From Nocardia sp. (GTDB taxonomy: Bacteria; Actinomycetota; Actinomycetes; Mycobacteriales; Mycobacteriaceae): a DNA stretch of 49,396 bases. The translations under genes were made by a program, and so were the position numbers. Each line of letters begins with the position of its first letter. Position 1 is the stretch's first letter. Of the stretch, positions 32,808-42,072 are shown piece by piece. The notes beneath the pieces were generated by a model, which did not search any database, was not told the origin of the DNA, and saw only the letters and a program-made list of their open reading frames with translations. The DNA lies in NCBI RefSeq assembly GCF_025465275.1, contig NZ_JAODNK010000004.1, positions 1-49,396 of the forward strand. Reading direction: 5' to 3'.

Positions 32808-34265
32808 ATGACACACACCCATGAGTCGTTGTTCATCGGCGGCCGGTGGCAGCAGCCGGCAACCACCTGCCGGATCGAGGTGATCTCGGCGAGCACCGAG
32901 GAGCCGCTGGGCGGCGTTCCGGAAGCTTCGGCAGCGGATGTCGACGCCGCCGTGGCCGCAGCCCGGCACGCGTTCATCGATCCCACCGGGTGGGCGAGCT
33001 GGAGTGCGGACCGGCGCGCGGCGGCGCTGGAACGGCTGGCGGCGGCGGTGGAGAAGCGCGGCGAGCAGTTCGCTCAATTGGTGAGCAGCCAGAACGGCAT
33101 GCCGATCAGCATCGGCCGCGCGACCGAAACCGTATGGGGCCCAATGCTTTTGCGCTACTACGCCGGTCTGGCCCGGCAGACGCCGGCCGAGGAGACCCGG
33201 GTGGCACTGCTGGGCGGCAATACGGTCGTGCGGCGCGAACCGTTCGGCGTGGTCGCCGTCATCGTGCCGTGGAACTTCCCGCAGGCACTGACCTTCTTCA
33301 AACTCGCACCGGCATTGGCCGCCGGATGCACCGTGGTCGTCAAGCCGGCGCCGGAGACCGTACTGGACGCGTACCTGCTGGCCGAGGCCGTCATCGAGGC
33401 CGACCTGCCGCCGGGCGTGGTCAATATCGTGCCGGGCGGGGCGGAGACCGGTACCGCTCTGGTCCGGCATCCGGACATCGACAAGGTCGCGTTCACCGGA
33501 TCGACCGCCACCGGACGAACCATCGCCGAGGAGTGCGCCCGGCTGCTCCGGCCGGTGACACTGGAACTCGGCGGCAAGTCCGCGGCGATCGTCCTGGACG
33601 ATGCCGACCTCCCCGCGCTGCTCGAGGAATTCTTCGCGGCGACGCTGCTCAACAATGGGCAGACCTGCTATCTCGGCACTCGAATTCTCGCGCCGCGCAA
33701 CCGCTATCGCACTGTCGTCGATACGCTCACCGGTTTCGCGGCGGCATTGACCGTCGGCGATCCGCTGGACGAAACCACCCAGATCGGTCCCCTGGTCTCG
33801 CGTCGGCAGCGGGACCGCGTCGAGGGCTACATCGCCAAGGGCCGCGCCGAGGGTGCCCGGCTCACCACCGGCGGAGGCCGGCCCGCGGACCTCGATCGAG
33901 GCTGGTATGTCGAGCCGACGATCTTCGCCGATGTCGACAACTCCGCGACGATCGCACGCGAGGAGATCTTCGGCCCGGTGCTGTCGATCATCGGCTACGA
34001 CGACCTCGACCAGGCCGTGGCGATCGCGAACGACTCCGACTACGGGCTCGGCGGCACCGTCTGGACGGCCGACCCCGAGCGCGGCATGGAGGTCGCGCGA
34101 CGCATCGAGACCGGCAGCATCGGCATCAACTGCTACACCCTCGACCCCTGCTCACCGTTCGGCGGCGTCAAGGCCAGCGGTATGGGCCGGGAACTCGGGC
34201 CGGAGGGTCTCGCCGCGTTCCAGCAGCTCAAATCGATCTATCTCCCGCAGGAGAACACCCCATGA
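32808..34265 (+). CDS. NAD(P)-dependent aldehyde dehydrogenase
   Basis: 485 residues from ATG 32808 (GTG 32793 would include the GAGGAGCGG ribosome-binding site). Catalytic Cys287 in LNNGQTCYLGTR and Glu253 in ELGGKS; VPWNFPQALTFFKLAPALAA and FTGSTATGR form the cofactor region, and the C-terminus has PFGGVKASGMGRELGPEG. It oxidises an aldehyde to the acid. The stop overlaps the P450 start (ATGA), so the two are co-translated. The P450 probably makes an alcohol or aldehyde that this enzyme finishes (inferred). Confidence 0.93.
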   Translation: MTHTHESLFIGGRWQQPATTCRIEVISASTEEPLGGVPEASAADVDAAVAAARHAFIDPTGWASWSADRRAAALERLAAAVEKRGEQFAQLVSSQNGMPISIGRATETVWGPMLLRYYAGLARQTPAEETRVALLGGNTVVRREPFGVVAVIVPWNFPQALTFFKLAPALAAGCTVVVKPAPETVLDAYLLAEAVIEADLPPGVVNIVPGGAETGTALVRHPDIDKVAFTGSTATGRTIAEECARLLRPVTLELGGKSAAIVLDDADLPALLEEFFAATLLNNGQTCYLGTRILAPRNRYRTVVDTLTGFAAALTVGDPLDETTQIGPLVSRRQRDRVEGYIAKGRAEGARLTTGGGRPADLDRGWYVEPTIFADVDNSATIAREEIFGPVLSIIGYDDLDQAVAIANDSDYGLGGTVWTADPERGMEVARRIETGSIGINCYTLDPCSPFGGVKASGMGRELGPEGLAAFQQLKSIYLPQENTP

Positions 34266-35512
34266 CGATGACCGTGACCGAGGCGGGGCTGACACTGACC
34301 GACCCGGCGGCCTACGCCGACGAGACCAGGCTGCACGAGGCGCTCACCCTGCTGCGCCGCACCGACCCGGTGCACCGTGTCGAGCCGGAGGATTACCGAC
34401 CGTTCTGGGCCGTCACCCGGCACGCCGACGTCATGGAGATCGAACGGAACAATCGGCTGTTCGTCAGCGGCCCGCGGCCGATGCTGGTACCTGCCGAAAT
34501 GGAAGCCCAGCAGCAGCAGAGCGAAGCCGAGGGTTTGGTGTTGCGCACCCTCGTCCATATGGACGATCCCGAGCATCGCGTGATCCGGGCGATCGGCGCC
34601 GACTGGTTCAAGCCCAAGGCAATGCACGCCATGCAGCAACGGGTGAACGAGCTGGCGCGCGGCTATGTGGACCGGATGGCCGAGCTGGGCGGTGAGTGCG
34701 ATTTCGTACAGCAGGTCGCCGCCCACTACCCGCTCTATGTGATCCTCTCACTGCTCGGGCTGCCCGAATCGGACTTCCCGCGCATGCTCTGGCTCACCCA
34801 GCAGATGTTCGGCGGCGAGGATCCGGAACTGCAGCGCGGCACCACTCCCGACGAGCGGATGCAGACGCTGCTGGATTTCTTCGAGTACTTCCAGAAGCTT
34901 ACGGCCGCGCGCCGGGCCCACCCGACCGGCGACCTCGCCTCGACGATCGCCAACGCGCGCGTCGACGGCGGCCATCTGACGGACTTCGACGCCATCTCCT
35001 ACTACATCATCATCGCCACCGCCGGCCACGACACCACCAGTTCCACCATCGCCGGCGGCCTGCACGCCCTGATCGAGAATCCGGGTGAGCTGGCACGGCT
35101 GCGCGACGACCCGGCGTTGCTGCCGACCGCCTTGGACGAGATGATCCGCTGGGTCACCCCGGTCAAGCAGTTCATGCGCACCGCCACCGCCGACACCAAG
35201 GTCGGCGGAGTTCCGATCCCAGAAGGTGACTCGGTGCTGCTGTCCTACCCGTCGGCCAACCGCGATGAGGACATCTTCTCCGACCCGTTCCGTTTCGATG
35301 TCGGCCGCGACCCCAACAAACATCTCGCGTTCGGCTTCGGCGTCCACTTCTGTCTCGGCGCGGCCCTGGCCCGCATGGAGACCCGCGCCCTGTTCGCCGA
35401 ACTGCTGCCACGGCTCACGGACATCGAGCTCGCGGGCACCCCGCAGTGGGTGGCCACCACCTTCGTCGGCGGGCTCAAGCACCTGCCCATCCGCTACTCG
35501 CTGAAAGGCTGA
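34262..35512 (+). CDS. Cytochrome P450
   Basis: 416 residues: I-helix ATAGHDTTSS, ExxR in LDEMIRWVTP, haem-binding FGFGVHFCLG with Cys364 and GAALARMETR, C-terminus FVGGLKHLPIRY. Soluble bacterial type that would need ferredoxin, not encoded here. Related in style to the steroid- and terpene-hydroxylating P450s of actinobacteria, but the substrate is not identifiable. Coupled to the aldehyde dehydrogenase by ATGA overlap. Confidence 0.93.
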   Translation: MTMTVTEAGLTLTDPAAYADETRLHEALTLLRRTDPVHRVEPEDYRPFWAVTRHADVMEIERNNRLFVSGPRPMLVPAEMEAQQQQSEAEGLVLRTLVHMDDPEHRVIRAIGADWFKPKAMHAMQQRVNELARGYVDRMAELGGECDFVQQVAAHYPLYVILSLLGLPESDFPRMLWLTQQMFGGEDPELQRGTTPDERMQTLLDFFEYFQKLTAARRAHPTGDLASTIANARVDGGHLTDFDAISYYIIIATAGHDTTSSTIAGGLHALIENPGELARLRDDPALLPTALDEMIRWVTPVKQFMRTATADTKVGGVPIPEGDSVLLSYPSANRDEDIFSDPFRFDVGRDPNKHLAFGFGVHFCLGAALARMETRALFAELLPRLTDIELAGTPQWVATTFVGGLKHLPIRYSLKG

Positions 35513-35575
35513 CGCCGTACCACGCCAGGTTGCCGGCGTAGAAGATCAAGGCGGCCAATGGTTTTCCGCTGGCGG

Positions 35576-36109
35576 TTACCAGGGCAGGCTCTGACCGATC
35601 CGAATGCTTCCCGCCTCGACCTCCCCGAGGGACTCGCGGTACTCGACCTTCTCCTCCACGCTCTTTCCGAGAGTCGGCGGCGAGTAGAAGGTGGTCTCGG
35701 GGGTGAAGCGCAGCACCACCCGGTTTTCCGCCTTGATCCATGCCAGTGCGGGCTCCTTGGGGAGGACCAGCTGTTCGTCCGGCCCCAGATTTCCCTCGCG
35801 CACCATTTCGATGCGGGCGATTTCGGTGCCGATCTGCAGCACGTACTCGGGGTCGCTCTCGACCTGCACCGACCCGTAAAGCAGCATGTAGGACGGCGGT
35901 TTGGCCATGTCGATGACGCAGACGGAGGCGCGAGGGTCGCGCCGCGCCGCCTTGGCCTTCGCTCGCGCGGCCATCGTCAGAAAACAGATGTCCCCGCCGT
36001 CCATCGCGTAGTAGCCGATGGTCATGGCGGGCCCGTGCTTCTGCCGGTTGTAGCCCCACACACAGAAGCTGTTCTCCCGAACGAACGCTCGTCGCGCGTC
36101 GCTATCCAT
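35576..36109 (-). CDS. PPOX-class split-barrel flavin/F420-binding protein
   Basis: 177 residues of the pyridoxamine-5'-phosphate-oxidase-like fold: AMTIGYYAMDGGDICFLTMA, RAKAKAARRDPRASVCVIDM, YMLLYGSVQVESDPE. In mycolic-acid actinobacteria most such proteins bind F420 or FMN and reduce enones or act on xenobiotics; the exact cofactor cannot be told here. It diverges from the TetR gene at 36256 and is almost certainly its target, given the 28-bp dyad between them. Confidence 0.8.
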   Translation of the reverse strand: MDSDARRAFVRENSFCVWGYNRQKHGPAMTIGYYAMDGGDICFLTMAARAKAKAARRDPRASVCVIDMAKPPSYMLLYGSVQVESDPEYVLQIGTEIARIEMVREGNLGPDEQLVLPKEPALAWIKAENRVVLRFTPETTFYSPPTLGKSVEEKVEYRESLGEVEAGSIRIGQSLPW

Positions 36110-36206
36110 TTCGTGATTCCTTTCGATTCGCCCGCCCGGAGCCGCCCGAACCGGCGGACCCGGTGTGTCACGCCGCCCGGGCCGGCGGCTGGTATGTGAG
36201 CCTCGA

Positions 36207-36234
36207 TACTAACGCAAGTATACTTGCATTAGTA
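36207..36234. promoter_or_regulatory. 28-bp near-perfect dyad operator
   Basis: The core GCAAGTATACTTGC (36214-36227) is a perfect 14-bp palindrome. One mismatched pair further out, TACTAA (36207-36212) and TTAGTA (36229-36234) are again perfectly symmetric, giving 13 of 14 paired positions. It lies 21 bp before the TetR ATG and 97 bp before the PPOX-class gene. Confidence 0.85.
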
Positions 36235-36255
36235 GCACATTGTTAGGGTGATGTC

Positions 36256-36852
36256 ATGAATGAGAGCGCCGTTCGACCCCGCCCCGGCGGCCGCTCGGCG
36301 CGGGTTCGTGAGGCGGTGTTCGACGCCGCCGTGGCCGTGCTGGCCGAACAGGGCCCGGCCGGCTTCACCGTCGGCGAGGTCGCCAGGCGGGCGGGCGTTC
36401 ACGAAACCTCGATCTATCGGCGCTGGGGCACGCGGGAAGGTCTGGCGGTCGAGGCTCTCCTCGATCGCAGCCGCCGTGAGCTGCCGATCCCGGATACGGG
36501 ATCGTTGCGGGAGGACCTGGCCGCGTACGCGGCCGAGTTGATCGTGTTTCTGCGCGCGCCGCTGGGCCGGGCGCTGATGCACACGCTGACCATGGCCGCC
36601 GACAACCCCACCGTGGTCGCCGCGCGGGACGAGTTCTGGGCCGGTCGGTTCGAGCTGGCCGGGGTGATGGTCGAACGTGCCGTCGCCCGGGGCGAAGTAC
36701 CCGAGGGCACCGATTCCCGCAGCGTCCTCGAGTTGTTGATCGCGCCGCTGCACTTTCGGATGCAGGCCACCGGCGAACCTCTCGGGATCGATCTCGCGGA
36801 CCACTTGGCCGACCTGGTCGTGCGGGCTTTCAGCCTCCCCCTTGTAGACTGA
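36256..36852 (+). CDS. TetR-family transcriptional regulator
   Basis: 198 residues; HTH AVFDAAVAVLAEQGPAGFTV, RRAGVHETSIYRRWGTREGL. AGGGTGATG precedes ATG 36256. Probably binds the dyad just upstream and represses itself and the divergent PPOX-class gene. Its last codons lie inside a terminator hairpin. Confidence 0.92.
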   Translation: MNESAVRPRPGGRSARVREAVFDAAVAVLAEQGPAGFTVGEVARRAGVHETSIYRRWGTREGLAVEALLDRSRRELPIPDTGSLREDLAAYAAELIVFLRAPLGRALMHTLTMAADNPTVVAARDEFWAGRFELAGVMVERAVARGEVPEGTDSRSVLELLIAPLHFRMQATGEPLGIDLADHLADLVVRAFSLPLVD

Positions 36853-36859
36853 AAGCCCG
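36823..36859. terminator. Hairpin overlapping TetR stop codon
   Basis: CGGGCTTTCAG (36823-36833) and CTGAAAGCCCG (36849-36859) are perfectly complementary 11-bp arms with a 15-base loop; the TetR stop (36850-36852) lies in the right arm. The convergent kinase gene ends at 36889, so it probably serves both strands. Confidence 0.85.
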
Positions 36860-36888
36860 ACGGCCGCAAGGTGATTCGCTGCGGCGAG

Positions 36889-37911
36889 CTACCGGTGGGT
36901 CAACAGCAGGCGCGCCCGCTCGGCCATGTCGGCGATGGCGGTGTCGAGCCGCTCGAGGTCGATCGTCTGCCCGCCCATCGCCTGGGCGCGGAAGCGTGCG
37001 TGCACACCTTCGGCAATACAGGCCATCCGCCACAGGGCGAAGGCTTGGTAGAAGGCGATGCCGGAGACGTCGCGGCCGGTCCGAGCGTGGTAATACTCGA
37101 TAATGTCGTCCGGGGTGGCGAAGCCCTCGGCGGGATCGGGAGCCCATCCGACCAGATCGCCGGGCGACCACATGGCCACCAGCCAACCCAGATCCGCGAG
37201 GACGTCACCGACGGTGCACAGTTCCCAGTCCAGGACGGCCCGCACGCTGCCCTCGGTGTCGAGAATCAGGTTGCCGGGGCGAAAATCCCCGTGCACGAGT
37301 CCGATCTGATTTTCCGGGGGCGTGTGCTGCTCGAGCAGATCGCGCACGGTGATCAGCGCGGCGCGCTGCTCCGGAAGCGCGGCCAGTTGCCGGGTCCATC
37401 GCTTCAGCTGCCGTTCGACATAGCCACCCGGGCGGCGGAAGGAATCCAAACCTGGTGCGGCGCAGTCGATATCGTGGATGCGAGTCAGGGTGTCGACGAT
37501 ATTGCTGGAGGCCGCACGGCGTACGGAGGCCGGCAACTTCGCGGCTGCCGCCGCGCTGTCCAGCACGATCCCGTCGATGAACTCCATGACGTAGAAGTCG
37601 GATCCGGTGACGGTCGGGTCCGTGCAGGAACCGATCACGGCGGGTACCGGGACAGCACTTCCCTGCAGGTGGGTCAGGATCTGCGCCTCTCGCACGACAT
37701 TGTGCGCCGTGGGAAGCAGCGACCCGGCCGGCGGCCGCCGCAGCACCCAGGTGCGCGCGGTGCGGTCGCGAACGAGGAAGGTGAGGTTGGAACGGCCGCC
37801 GGTGATCAGGTCGAATTCGACGGGGTCGCCCAGATCCGGGATGCGCCGGCGCAGCCATTCGGTGACGTTGTCGGTGTCGATCACCGGGGACTGGGTGTCG
37901 TGGGTCGTCAT
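36889..37911 (-). CDS. APH-family kinase (ACAD10/11- and LvaA-like)
   Basis: 340 residues with the aminoglycoside-phosphotransferase fold: LITGGRSNLTFLVRD, Brenner motif VHGDFRPGNLIL (Asp209) and the metal site VLDWELCTVGD (Asp228). Proteins of this type next to an acyl-CoA dehydrogenase correspond to the kinase domain of human ACAD10/ACAD11 and to LvaA of Pseudomonas, which phosphorylate the hydroxyl of 4-hydroxyacyl-CoAs. The next gene upstream on this strand is that ACAD, 13 bp away. An antibiotic-resistance role is unlikely in this setting. RBS AGGAGAG before ATG 37911. Confidence 0.85.
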   Translation of the reverse strand: MTTHDTQSPVIDTDNVTEWLRRRIPDLGDPVEFDLITGGRSNLTFLVRDRTARTWVLRRPPAGSLLPTAHNVVREAQILTHLQGSAVPVPAVIGSCTDPTVTGSDFYVMEFIDGIVLDSAAAAAKLPASVRRAASSNIVDTLTRIHDIDCAAPGLDSFRRPGGYVERQLKRWTRQLAALPEQRAALITVRDLLEQHTPPENQIGLVHGDFRPGNLILDTEGSVRAVLDWELCTVGDVLADLGWLVAMWSPGDLVGWAPDPAEGFATPDDIIEYYHARTGRDVSGIAFYQAFALWRMACIAEGVHARFRAQAMGGQTIDLERLDTAIADMAERARLLLTHR

Positions 37912-37924
37912 TTCTCTCCTGTTG

Positions 37925-39154
37925 TCAAACGTAAGTGCGTGCGGGACGGCTGAATTCCACCCGCGCCACCGACCGCAGGTGGACCTCGTCGGGACCGTCG
38001 GCCAACCGCATGGTCCGGGCCTGCACCCACAACTCCGCCAGCGTGGTGTCCGGGCCGACACCGGCCGCGCCGTGGAGTTGGATCGCGTGATCGATGACGT
38101 CGCAGACCGTGCGTGGCACGCTCGCTTTGATCGCGGCGATCTCACTGCGCGCGGCGTCCGGTCCCCCGTTCTGGATCAGCCAGGCGGTCTTCAGCACGAG
38201 CAGACGCGCCTGCTCGATCGCGATGCGGGCCTCGGCGACCCACTGCCGAACGACACCTTGTTGCGCCAGGGGACGGCCGAAGGCGACGCGTTCCTTTGCT
38301 CGGCCGCTCATCAACGCCAGGGCATGTTCGGCCATGCCGATCGCACGCATGCAGTGGTGAATCCGGCCCGGGCCCAACCGTGCTTGCGCGAGCGCGAACC
38401 CGCTGCCCGGTGCACCGATCAGGTTGGTGACCGGGACCCGCACATTGTGGAAGGTCAGCTCGGCGTGGCCGGGCTGATGGGTGTAGCCGTAGGCGGTGAG
38501 GCTGCGGGTGAGCTCCACACCTGGCGTATCCCGCGGGACCAGGACGAATGACTGCTGCGCGTGGGCAGCCGCCTCGGAATCGGTCACTCCCATGACGACC
38601 AGCACCTGGCAGCGCGGGTCCGCAGCCCCGGTAATCCACCATTTACGGCCGTTGATGACGTAGGTGTCGCCGTCGCGCACGATCGATGTTCGGATGTTCG
38701 TCGCGTCGCTGCTGGCGACATCGGGTTCGGTCATGGCGAACGCGCTGCGAATATCGCCCGCGAGTAGAGGTTTGAGCCATTGGGCCTTCTGCTCCGGTGA
38801 TCCGAACATGTGCAGCAGTTCGATATTGCCGCTGTCGGGGGCGCTGCAGTTGAGCACTTCGGGCAGCACATCGGGGTACCAGCCGGTTCGTTCCGCGATC
38901 GGGGCGTAGTCCAGGACCGTCAGTCCGTGAGCCGGCTCGTCGGCGTCCGGAAGAAACAGGTTCCACAGTCCGCGGGCGCGGGCGGCCGCTTTGAGTTCCT
39001 CCACTACGGGAGGCACGTCATGCGGACGGCCTTGCTCGGTCAGGGACCGGTGTTGCTCGTGATAAACGGCGAGTGCACCGTGCACGTGGGTGTCGATGAA
39101 TGCGTCCAGCTGTTCCAGATAGGACTGCGCGCGGGGGGACAACGAGAAGTCCAT
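37925..39154 (-). CDS. Acyl-CoA dehydrogenase, ACAD10/11- and LvaC-like
   Basis: 409 residues with the ACAD fold: AFAMTEPDVASSDATNI, WWITGAADPRC, GRIHHCMRAIGMAE, RVAFGRPLAQQG, AIQLHGAAGVG. The usual catalytic Glu of medium-chain enzymes (YEGT) is Asp386 here (LADGPDEVH), as in ACAD11-type proteins. In the 4-hydroxy acid route this enzyme removes the phosphate put on by the APH kinase, yielding an enoyl-CoA. Located between the kinase and an acyl-CoA synthetase. Confidence 0.9.
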   Translation of the reverse strand: MDFSLSPRAQSYLEQLDAFIDTHVHGALAVYHEQHRSLTEQGRPHDVPPVVEELKAAARARGLWNLFLPDADEPAHGLTVLDYAPIAERTGWYPDVLPEVLNCSAPDSGNIELLHMFGSPEQKAQWLKPLLAGDIRSAFAMTEPDVASSDATNIRTSIVRDGDTYVINGRKWWITGAADPRCQVLVVMGVTDSEAAAHAQQSFVLVPRDTPGVELTRSLTAYGYTHQPGHAELTFHNVRVPVTNLIGAPGSGFALAQARLGPGRIHHCMRAIGMAEHALALMSGRAKERVAFGRPLAQQGVVRQWVAEARIAIEQARLLVLKTAWLIQNGGPDAARSEIAAIKASVPRTVCDVIDHAIQLHGAAGVGPDTTLAELWVQARTMRLADGPDEVHLRSVARVEFSRPARTYV

Positions 39155-39208
39155 AGGTACTCCCGTGAGAAGAATCGTGTAGCGAGGACAGGGTGCCGGC
39201 GGAAAGAG

Positions 39209-41134
39209 TCAGGACTGCGATCCCTCGGCACCGATGCGCAGTCCCCACGCGATGGCGTACCGGCCGAGGCGCTGGGTGACCGCATCCGCGGCGGTGACGT
39301 CGGTGACGTCGATGGTGCTGCGGACCGTGCCATCGACGATCTCGGTGGTCACCGCGACGATTCCGTCGAGATCGTCGACGGCGGTGTGGATTTCACGACT
39401 GGTGGCGTCGGCGCGCAGGGCGAGTTTGTAGGGTTTGCCGACATCGGTGACAGGCAACGCGTCCACCACCACCACAGCTTTCGGAATGGCGGCGCGCTCA
39501 GGTACTCGCAGGCCGGCCCATTCCAGGAGTTCGGTTTCGGTCACTGTCGCGCCCGCTGCCAGGGCTACGTAGGCGACGGGAACTTCACCGGCATGGACAT
39601 CGGGCCGGCCGACCGCGCCCGCGGCGACGACGTCCGGATGCTCGAGCAACGCATCCTCGATCAGCGCCGGATCGATATTGTGGCCGCCCCGAATGATGAG
39701 GTCCTTGGCGCGGCCGTGCAGGTGGATGAATCCCTCGTCGTCGATGTGGGCCAGATCGCCGGTGCGCAGCCAGCCGTCGTGCAGAGCGCCCATTCCGTCG
39801 AGCAGGTAGCCGTTGTCGTCGCGGCCGGCGACATACCCGGCGAACACGGTCGGACCGCTGATCGCCAGTTCACCGATCTCCCCCGGGCCCGCGGCATCCC
39901 AGTCGCCGTCGCACACCACGCTGATGCGCTGATACGGCATCCGCTGACCGACCGCACCCGGCCGGGGGTATTCGGGGAAGCTGCGAGCACTGGCACAGGT
40001 CGCTTCGGTGAGGCCATAGCCTTCCACCAGCGTGACACCGGTGTGGGCGTGGAACACCGCGCCGACCGCCGGAGGCAGTGGTGAAGCGCCGACCGCCGCG
40101 TAGCGCAGGCAGGTGATGTCTGCGTCGACCGGAAATTGGCTCAGTACGGCGTACACGGTGGGAACCGCGCTCATGACGGCAATGCCATAGCGCTCGACCA
40201 TCTTCCAGAACACCGCGAACAGCGCCGGATCGCGGTAGCCCAGCGAGCCGGCCCACACCACCGGTTGCCCTTTGAACAGGGGCGAGAGCAGGGTGACCAC
40301 GAGCGCGTTGACATGGAACAGCGGGAGTGCGGCGAATACGACCGAGTCTTGGTCCAGCAGTTCGTTCGCTGCGAGCATCCACGCGTTGGCGACCTCGTTG
40401 GCGTGGGTATGGGCCGCCAGTTTCGGCACACCGGTGGTGCCGCCGGTGTGGAACAGCGCCGCCAGATCGGTCGCGGCGGGTGCCACTCCGGCGAAGGTGT
40501 GCGGATCGTGGTCGCCGGCGCGCTCGTCGAGGTAGCCGATGTCCACACCGTCGATGACCGGCAGGGCGGGCGGGGCGTCCGTCGGCGTGGTCGGGCGCAG
40601 GACCAGGATGGTGTCCACGGCGCCCGCGGCCGCGAGGCTCCGAGTGGTTTCCCAGAGCGGGGCCGACAGCTCCGGGCCCGCGCTGATCAGCACGCGCGCG
40701 CCGGAACGCCGCAACAGCTCACCGATGTGCAGCGGGGCGAGTGCGCCGTTGATGGGTGCGGCGATTCCCGCGAGTTGGGCGGCGAGCGTGGCCCCGATCA
40801 GTTCGGCGCAATTGGGGCCGATCAGCGCTACCGCGTCGCTGCGGCCGACGCCCTTGGCATGGAGCAGGTTGGCGTAACGATGGACATCGGCGAGCAGCTG
40901 GGAGTAGCTGCGCTGCAATGGTTCTCGCCAGCGGGCAGCGTCGGGCAGCACGGTGACTGCGGTGCGGTCGGGCCACCGGGTGGCCGCGCGCACCAGCAGG
41001 GCATAGGTCGACTCCGGCAGCCCGCGGCGGTCGAGCGGGACCGTTTCGATGTCGGCCAGGTCGTGCGGGCCCACGCTTTGCGGCCACAGCAACTGCTCGT
41101 CATCGATAGCGGGCGGGCTCAGCTGCTCGGTCAT
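39209..41134 (-). CDS. AMP-forming acyl-CoA synthetase
   Basis: 641 residues of the ANL superfamily: LFHTGGTTGVPKLAAHTH (ATP loop), VEGYGLTEATCA, WLRTGDLAHIDDEGF, GRAKDLIIRGGHNIDP, and the C-terminal lysine region PVTDVGKPYKLALR. It activates a carboxylic acid as the CoA thioester at the expense of ATP. Starts by ATGA overlap with the FAH-family gene. With the ACAD and kinase it mirrors LvaE-LvaC-LvaA. A C-terminal extension of about 60 residues (VDDLDGIVAVTTEIVDG) is longer than in most relatives. Confidence 0.92.
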   Translation of the reverse strand: MTEQLSPPAIDDEQLLWPQSVGPHDLADIETVPLDRRGLPESTYALLVRAATRWPDRTAVTVLPDAARWREPLQRSYSQLLADVHRYANLLHAKGVGRSDAVALIGPNCAELIGATLAAQLAGIAAPINGALAPLHIGELLRRSGARVLISAGPELSAPLWETTRSLAAAGAVDTILVLRPTTPTDAPPALPVIDGVDIGYLDERAGDHDPHTFAGVAPAATDLAALFHTGGTTGVPKLAAHTHANEVANAWMLAANELLDQDSVVFAALPLFHVNALVVTLLSPLFKGQPVVWAGSLGYRDPALFAVFWKMVERYGIAVMSAVPTVYAVLSQFPVDADITCLRYAAVGASPLPPAVGAVFHAHTGVTLVEGYGLTEATCASARSFPEYPRPGAVGQRMPYQRISVVCDGDWDAAGPGEIGELAISGPTVFAGYVAGRDDNGYLLDGMGALHDGWLRTGDLAHIDDEGFIHLHGRAKDLIIRGGHNIDPALIEDALLEHPDVVAAGAVGRPDVHAGEVPVAYVALAAGATVTETELLEWAGLRVPERAAIPKAVVVVDALPVTDVGKPYKLALRADATSREIHTAVDDLDGIVAVTTEIVDGTVRSTIDVTDVTAADAVTQRLGRYAIAWGLRIGAEGSQS

Positions 41135-42072
41135 CGTGCGGTCCTTACTACGGTTCGCTGGCGCCCCAAATCGATCGCGCCGTCATCGGTGGCGACGGCG
41201 ACTTCGACAATGTCCCCGTCCTGCAGGTATTTCGGGTTCTTGGCCTGCTTGTCGAAGAACGCCTTCCAGCGCATCGGCGCCGGTAGCAGCGAACCGAGCA
41301 GTTGCACGAGCTTGCCCGGTGCGCGCAGGGCCGTCCCGCCGGGCGTCCCGGTCAGCAGCAGGTCACCGGCATCGAGCTGCTGGAATCGGGTCAGCGACTG
41401 CAACGCCTGCAACGGCGGGAAGATGATGTCGTGAACGGTCATGTTCTGGCGCAGTTCACCATTGACCCATAGTCGGAGCCGCAAATCGGTGAACCGCTTG
41501 AACTCGTCATCGTCCAGCAGCACCAGTGCCGGCCCGGCCGGGGTGAACGTCGGGTAGGACTTCGCCTCGTAGAACTGCGTCTGCGGCAGTTGCACATCGC
41601 GCGCGGAGACGTCATTGGTGACGACCAACCCCGCGAGGTACCCGGTGTAGTTCTCAGCGGTCAGGTCGGTGCCGACCGGCACCGCGCGCCCGACCACGAC
41701 ACCGATTTCGGCCTCGTAGTCCAGTAATCGAACATGACCCGGCCGGATGACATCGTCGTACGGCCCGCTGATCGAAGCCGACGACTTGCGGAAGAAGGTC
41801 AGTGGCACCTGGTCGGGGTTCCCGCCCGATTCACGAACGTGCGAGGCGTAATTCGTCATCTGCGCGATCACCCGGCACGGAGCCGTCACCGGCGACAGCA
41901 GTGCGAGTTCGCCGACGAGTGCGATGTCCGCACCGGTCGCGGCCGCGTGGATCGCCGCGCGGTCGGCCAGGATCTCAGCGGTCGTGGTCGCGGTGGTGTC
42001 GACCCGGACCGCGGTGGTCGAGGAGGTCTGCACCCACCAGGAGTCGGCAGTGCGCAAAAGGCAGATGCTCAT
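41131..42072 (-). CDS. Fumarylacetoacetate hydrolase-family protein
   Basis: 313 residues: TNYASHVRESGG, FFRKSSASISGPYDDV, metal-binding LLDYEAEIGVVVGRAV, TNDVSARDVQLPQTQFYEAK, GDLLLTGTPGGTAL. FAH-family enzymes cleave C-C bonds of 1,3-diketo acids or hydrate or decarboxylate the products of extradiol cleavage. Sitting just after the extradiol dioxygenase, it probably acts on the ring-opened product. Overlaps both neighbours by ATGA. Confidence 0.9.
   Translation of the reverse strand: MSICLLRTADSWWVQTSSTTAVRVDTTATTTAEILADRAAIHAAATGADIALVGELALLSPVTAPCRVIAQMTNYASHVRESGGNPDQVPLTFFRKSSASISGPYDDVIRPGHVRLLDYEAEIGVVVGRAVPVGTDLTAENYTGYLAGLVVTNDVSARDVQLPQTQFYEAKSYPTFTPAGPALVLLDDDEFKRFTDLRLRLWVNGELRQNMTVHDIIFPPLQALQSLTRFQQLDAGDLLLTGTPGGTALRAPGKLVQLLGSLLPAPMRWKAFFDKQAKNPKYLQDGDIVEVAVATDDGAIDLGRQRTVVRTAR

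Noticed and set aside
36889..37911. Possible aminoglycoside-resistance kinase
   Set aside because: The APH fold is present, but the adjacent ACAD and CoA ligase point to hydroxyacyl-CoA metabolism instead of drug resistance.
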